Shown: in pieces, positions 7,377 through 9,121 of the stretch
Layout: each line of letters starts with the position of its first letter
How positions within the stretch are numbered: the stretch's first letter is position 1
DNA from: Candidatus Ruminimicrobiellum caprinum
GTDB taxonomy: Bacteria; Elusimicrobiota; Endomicrobiia; Endomicrobiales; Endomicrobiaceae
Assembly (NCBI GenBank): GCA_017413305.1
Contig: JAFPUA010000117.1
Span: forward strand, 1 to 9,121
Direction: 5' to 3'
DNA length: 9,121 bases
Made by a program: the position numbers and the translations under genes
Notes under the pieces: model-generated
Database searches by the model: none
What the model was told of the DNA's origin: nothing
What the model saw: only the letters and a program-made list of their open reading frames with translations

Positions 7377-7784
7377 TCAACTAAATTTTGCACCATTTTC
7401 TCTATTGAAATTCAAACATATCTGTCCAGCTTCTTTGCTAGTTACATAAATAATAAAAGAAGAAGAACCAGAGGCATAATTTAATTTGAAAGCTGTAAAA
7501 TATTTATTGCCTCGTGCATCTATACCTAATACATCTTCCTTGCAGGAATAGGTATCTGTTTTTCCAATTGAACTTTTATCTCCTGAAAGGAAACATCTGT
7601 ATTCACTTAAGTATTGCATTTGTGCATCACGAATAGCCCCTAACAAGAGATATCCTTCAGAACGTTTGGAATTTTTTGTGTAATTTTTGTATAGTGGTGT
7701 TGATACCATAGATAAAACAACAATTAAAGCTATTGTTATTACCAACTCTATGAGAGTAAACCCTGTTTTATTTGTTTTTTTCAT
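7377..7784 (-). CDS. Type IV pilin-like protein (third of the tandem set)
   Basis: The protein has 135 residues. The class III prepilin leader MKKTNKTG is followed by FTLIELVITIALIVVLSMVSTPLY: cleavage is expected after G8, the mature protein begins with F9, and E13 is the conserved fifth residue needed for assembly. The hydrophobic helix continues into an amphipathic stretch (YKNYTKNSKRSEGYLLLGAIRDAQMQYLSEY) as in PilE/GspG-type pilins. The block VLGIDARGNKYFTAF (85-99) is shared with its neighbours. Cysteines lie at 64, 81 and 123. It is the shortest of the three. The start has AAGGAGG at 7791-7797, six bases away. Whether it is a major pilin, minor pilin or pseudopilin cannot be told from sequence. 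Confidence 0.9.
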   Translation of the reverse strand: MKKTNKTGFTLIELVITIALIVVLSMVSTPLYKNYTKNSKRSEGYLLLGAIRDAQMQYLSEYRCFLSGDKSSIGKTDTYSCKEDVLGIDARGNKYFTAFKLNYASGSSSFIIYVTSKEAGQICLNFNRENGAKFS

Positions 7785-7799
7785 AGACGACCTCCTTTT

Positions 7800-8243
7800 T
7801 TATCTCCAATTAACATCTATATGATCTCCGTCAACAATTTTTCGTCCCAAGGTAATATTATATTGCAAAACTAACACATTTTTTCCTAATAAACCATTGG
7901 GAACAGCTACATGAAGTTCTGTATACCTACTTCCATAACCTTCGTAGTATCCTGGACGAAAAGCAGTACAATATTTGTTTTTCCTGGCATCTATTCCTAA
8001 AACTTTTTCGTTGTTGGTGAAATTTGTCGACTGTACACTGCTTTGTTGTGGATCCAAAAAACAACCATACTCATCGTAATATCTTTTTTGGGCTTCACAC
8101 ATAAATGAAAGTAGGGTGTATGCTTCTGACAATTTAGCTTGTGCAACATAATCCTTATATATTGGAACAGATATTGTTGACAAAACAATGATTATTGCAA
8201 CAGTTATTACCATTTCTACTAATGTAAAACCTGATTTTTTCAT
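7800..8243 (-). CDS. Type IV pilin-like protein (second of the tandem set)
   Basis: The protein has 147 residues with a very short leader, MKKSG, then FTLVEMVITVAIIIVLSTISVPIYKDY. Predicted cleavage is after G5, mature residue F6, and E10 is the Glu5 equivalent. The region SEAYTLLSFMCEAQKRYYDEYGCFL and the block VLGIDARKNKYCTAF (81-95) align with the other two genes, so the three are paralogues. Cysteines are at 49, 61 and 92, placed differently from the third copy, and the C-terminal half diverges strongly. This is consistent with a variable surface-exposed domain. AAGGAGAT at 8248-8255 is the ribosome binding site. Fifteen bases separate its stop from the next start. Confidence 0.9.
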   Translation of the reverse strand: MKKSGFTLVEMVITVAIIIVLSTISVPIYKDYVAQAKLSEAYTLLSFMCEAQKRYYDEYGCFLDPQQSSVQSTNFTNNEKVLGIDARKNKYCTAFRPGYYEGYGSRYTELHVAVPNGLLGKNVLVLQYNITLGRKIVDGDHIDVNWR

Positions 8244-8256
8244 TTTTATCTCCTTC

Positions 8257-8706
8257 TTATACCATGTGTTCTAAGCGAATTGTATATCCTGTAGTAAGAT
8301 TATATTTCATAGCCAGTTTGCGATATAGAGTTCTTTCATCAGAACAATAACCATAAGGAGCTTCTACTTCTGCTTTAAATGCACATTTCGTATCTAGTGT
8401 GCCTCTCCACTCATAATTAATATTAAACCATGTAAAATATTTATTGCCTCGTGCATCTATACCCAAGATTGGTTCATAATTGGTATAAGTTGTTCCGCCA
8501 TTAATAAGTAAAAAATTATCGTATTCAGAAAAATAAGCTTCTTGAGCCTCTCGGATAGCAGCAAGCAAGGCATATCCTTCTGCTAATTTTGCTTTTGATA
8601 TATGATCTTTATACATTGGAACGGATATTGTAGCAAGAATAATAATTAATGCGACTGTGATTACAAGTTCCGTGAGAGTAAAGCCTCGTTTTTTGATTTT
8701 TTTCAT
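8257..8706 (-). CDS. Type IV pilin-like protein (first of the tandem set, behind the structured leader)
   Basis: The protein has 149 residues. The leader MKKIKKRG is followed by FTLTELVITVALIIILATISVPMYKDH; cleavage is expected after G8 and E13 is the conserved glutamate. AEGYALLAAIREAQEAYFSEYDNFL and ILGIDARGNKYFTWF (80-94) match the paralogues. Cysteines at 108 and 121 could form the C-terminal disulfide loop typical of type IV pilins. It starts at ATG 8706-8704 with AAGGAGAT at 8718-8711. It is the promoter-proximal gene, so the leader RNA at 8707-9008 controls it most directly, and the two downstream genes (gaps of 13 and 15 bases) through co-transcription. The secretion and assembly machinery is not in the window. 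Confidence 0.9.
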   Translation of the reverse strand: MKKIKKRGFTLTELVITVALIIILATISVPMYKDHISKAKLAEGYALLAAIREAQEAYFSEYDNFLLINGGTTYTNYEPILGIDARGNKYFTWFNINYEWRGTLDTKCAFKAEVEAPYGYCSDERTLYRKLAMKYNLTTGYTIRLEHMV

Positions 8707-8709
8707 ATT

Positions 8710-8756
8710 TATCTCCTTTATTATTTTTTGTTTTTGGAAATTATGAAAAGGAGATA
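8710..8756 (-). promoter_or_regulatory. Helix that sequesters the ribosome binding site of the first pilin
   Basis: In the - strand RNA, TATCTCCTTT (8756-8747) is exactly complementary over 10 bp to AAAGGAGATA (8719-8710), which contains the ribosome binding site of the pilin starting at 8706. The 27-base loop (8746-8720) contains the alternative pairing segment 8739-8728. When formed, the helix should block translation initiation. Confidence 0.75.
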
Positions 8757-8758
8757 TC

Positions 8759-8976
8759 TTTTGGAAGGCAAAATAAAGAGCGACTGTGCAGGTAGTTGGG
8801 ACGACCTAACACAGTCGCTGGCTTTCGCCCACAAAGGGGCGAAAGATAAAGACATAAAAATAAATCAGCATAGCATCTGGTTTATTTCTACATTTGTTTA
8901 GCGACTGTTTTTTGGATCCCAACTTCCTTTGCTTTCGCAAAAGAGGTTATACCTTTCGTATAACTTCCAAAAACAA
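8759..8976 (-). ncRNA. Structured 5' leader domain of the pilin mRNA, candidate riboswitch-like RNA
   Basis: Helices found by inspection on the - strand, in RNA order: closing helix P1, TTTTGGAAG (8972-8964) with CTTCCAAAA (8767-8759), 9 bp. P2, 8964-8958 with 8952-8946, 7 bp, loop containing GAAA. P3, 8944-8937 with 8932-8925, 8 bp including one G-U pair, GAAA tetraloop. A weaker A/U hairpin, 8887-8881 with 8864-8858, 7 bp. P4, 8845-8837 with 8830-8822, 9 bp. P5, AGCGACTGTG (8819-8810) with CACAGTCGCT (8788-8779), 10 bp, plus an inner 4-bp stem. The P5 loop (8801-8794) pairs with 8924-8917 over 8 bp as a pseudoknot. GAAA loops occur only when read as - strand RNA, which fixes the orientation. 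I see no hallmarks of RNase P RNA, tmRNA, 6S RNA, SRP RNA, or the c-di-GMP or cobalamin riboswitches. Confidence 0.75.
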
Positions 8977-8986
8977 TCAGTATTTA

Positions 8987-9004
8987 GTTGTTTAATAACA
9001 AACT
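8987..9004 (-). other. Small hairpin near the 5' end of the leader
   Basis: In the - strand RNA, AGTTTGTT (9004-8997) pairs with AACAACT (8992-8986) over 7 bp with one bulged U and an ATTA loop. It sits just after the predicted transcription start and may protect the 5' end. It is AT-rich and weak. Confidence 0.4.
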
Positions 9005-9014
9005 TACCTTTTTT

Positions 9015-9043
9015 ATTATAATACAAAAACGATTTAAAATCAA
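9015..9043 (-). promoter_or_regulatory. Sigma-70-type promoter of the leader and pilin genes
   Basis: On the - strand, TTGATT (9043-9038) and TATAAT (9020-9015) are separated by exactly 17 bases, a near-consensus housekeeping promoter. Transcription should start near 9008-9009, giving a leader of about 300 nt before the first pilin ATG. There is no sigma-54 signature (GG-N10-GC), which drives pilin genes in many bacteria. Confidence 0.8.
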
Positions 9044-9070
9044 GCTAAATTTTTATTCATTATAATATAG

Positions 9071-9107
9071 TGAGGATATTTTTTTAAGTGTTGAGGTAAT
9101 TTTTTTA
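9071..9107. repeat. Two 16-base direct repeats with phased T/A tracts upstream of the promoter
   Basis: TGAGGATATTTTTTTA (9071-9086) and TGAGGTAATTTTTTTA (9092-9107) match at 14 of 16 positions with a 21-base period, two helical turns. Each carries a run of seven T on the + strand. On the - strand they lie about 60-100 bases before the predicted start site, so they could be curved DNA, an UP-like element or a tandem activator site. Beyond them, 9108-9121 is AT-rich with nothing recognisable. Confidence 0.45.
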
Positions 9108-9121
9108 TTGAATAAAAAATA

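Noticed and set aside
8721..8855. A 44-codon open frame on the - strand inside the leader, starting at 8855 (MSLSFAPLWAKAS...)
   Set aside because: It has no ribosome binding site, spans hairpins P4 and P5 whose pairing explains its sequence, and resembles no family I know. A leader peptide cannot be fully excluded.
8806..8871. A 21-codon open frame on the - strand starting at 8871
   Set aside because: It has no ribosome binding site and overlaps the structured RNA; such short frames are expected by chance.
8779..8908. CRISPR-like or tandem repeat array
   Set aside because: The repeated 9-mers are few, unevenly spaced and in both orientations; they pair as RNA helices instead.
8728..8976. 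Inverted repeats as the ends of an invertible, phase-variable promoter
   Set aside because: The repeats do not enclose the promoter (9015-9043), no recombinase gene is nearby, and inversion would only flip untranslated RNA. RNA pairing explains them better.
8759..8976. Known housekeeping RNA (RNase P RNA, tmRNA, 6S RNA, SRP RNA) or c-di-GMP/cobalamin riboswitch
   Set aside because: The conserved cores I know for these are not seen, and the element is directly upstream of and overlaps control of a pilin start. Only a covariance search could settle this.

Overview
The window is AT-rich and coding-dense. It uses the standard code, since the genes for ATP synthase delta and epsilon both end in TGA. 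It looks like a low-GC bacterial chromosome. The combination of an F-type ATP synthase operon with diverged subunits, a yebC-ruvC pair and a tandem set of short type IV pilin-like genes carrying a conserved (V/I)LGIDAR-x-NKY block reminds me of Elusimicrobiota-type gut bacteria. That placement is inference from family feel (about 0.4-0.5 confidence); another low-GC gut lineage is possible.

Region 1 (1-7088, all + strand) appears to be one tightly packed transcription unit: the end of atpF, then atpH-atpA-atpG-atpD-atpC, a lipoprotein with 24-residue MORN-type repeats, yebC and ruvC. Most junctions overlap by 1-29 bases and the largest gap is 32 bases. The genes give the F1 head (alpha, beta, gamma, epsilon), the peripheral stalk (b, delta), an envelope lipoprotein of unknown role, a YebC-family expression factor and the Holliday-junction resolvase. 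The delta subunit is unusually short. The upstream atp genes (a and c subunits) lie outside the window.

Region 2 (7089-7376) is a 288-base convergent intergenic stretch with three perfect hairpins. One sits where the ruvC unit should terminate. One is a classical terminator with a six-U tail for the opposing pilin genes. The third lies between them.

Region 3 (8706 down to 7377, - strand) holds three tandem type IV pilin-like genes, each with a class III prepilin leader and a strong ribosome binding site.

Region 4 (8707-9121) carries no convincing gene and is the most interesting part. On the - strand a near-consensus promoter (9015-9043) should drive a leader of about 300 nt ahead of the first pilin. 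The leader folds by inspection into a closing helix, several hairpins (two with GAAA tetraloops), an 8-bp pseudoknot, and a 10-bp helix that hides the pilin ribosome binding site. Two segments each have two mutually exclusive partners. This is the layout of a riboswitch or other cis-regulatory switch. I do not recognise it as a known class, and it is my main candidate for an undescribed system controlling pilin expression.
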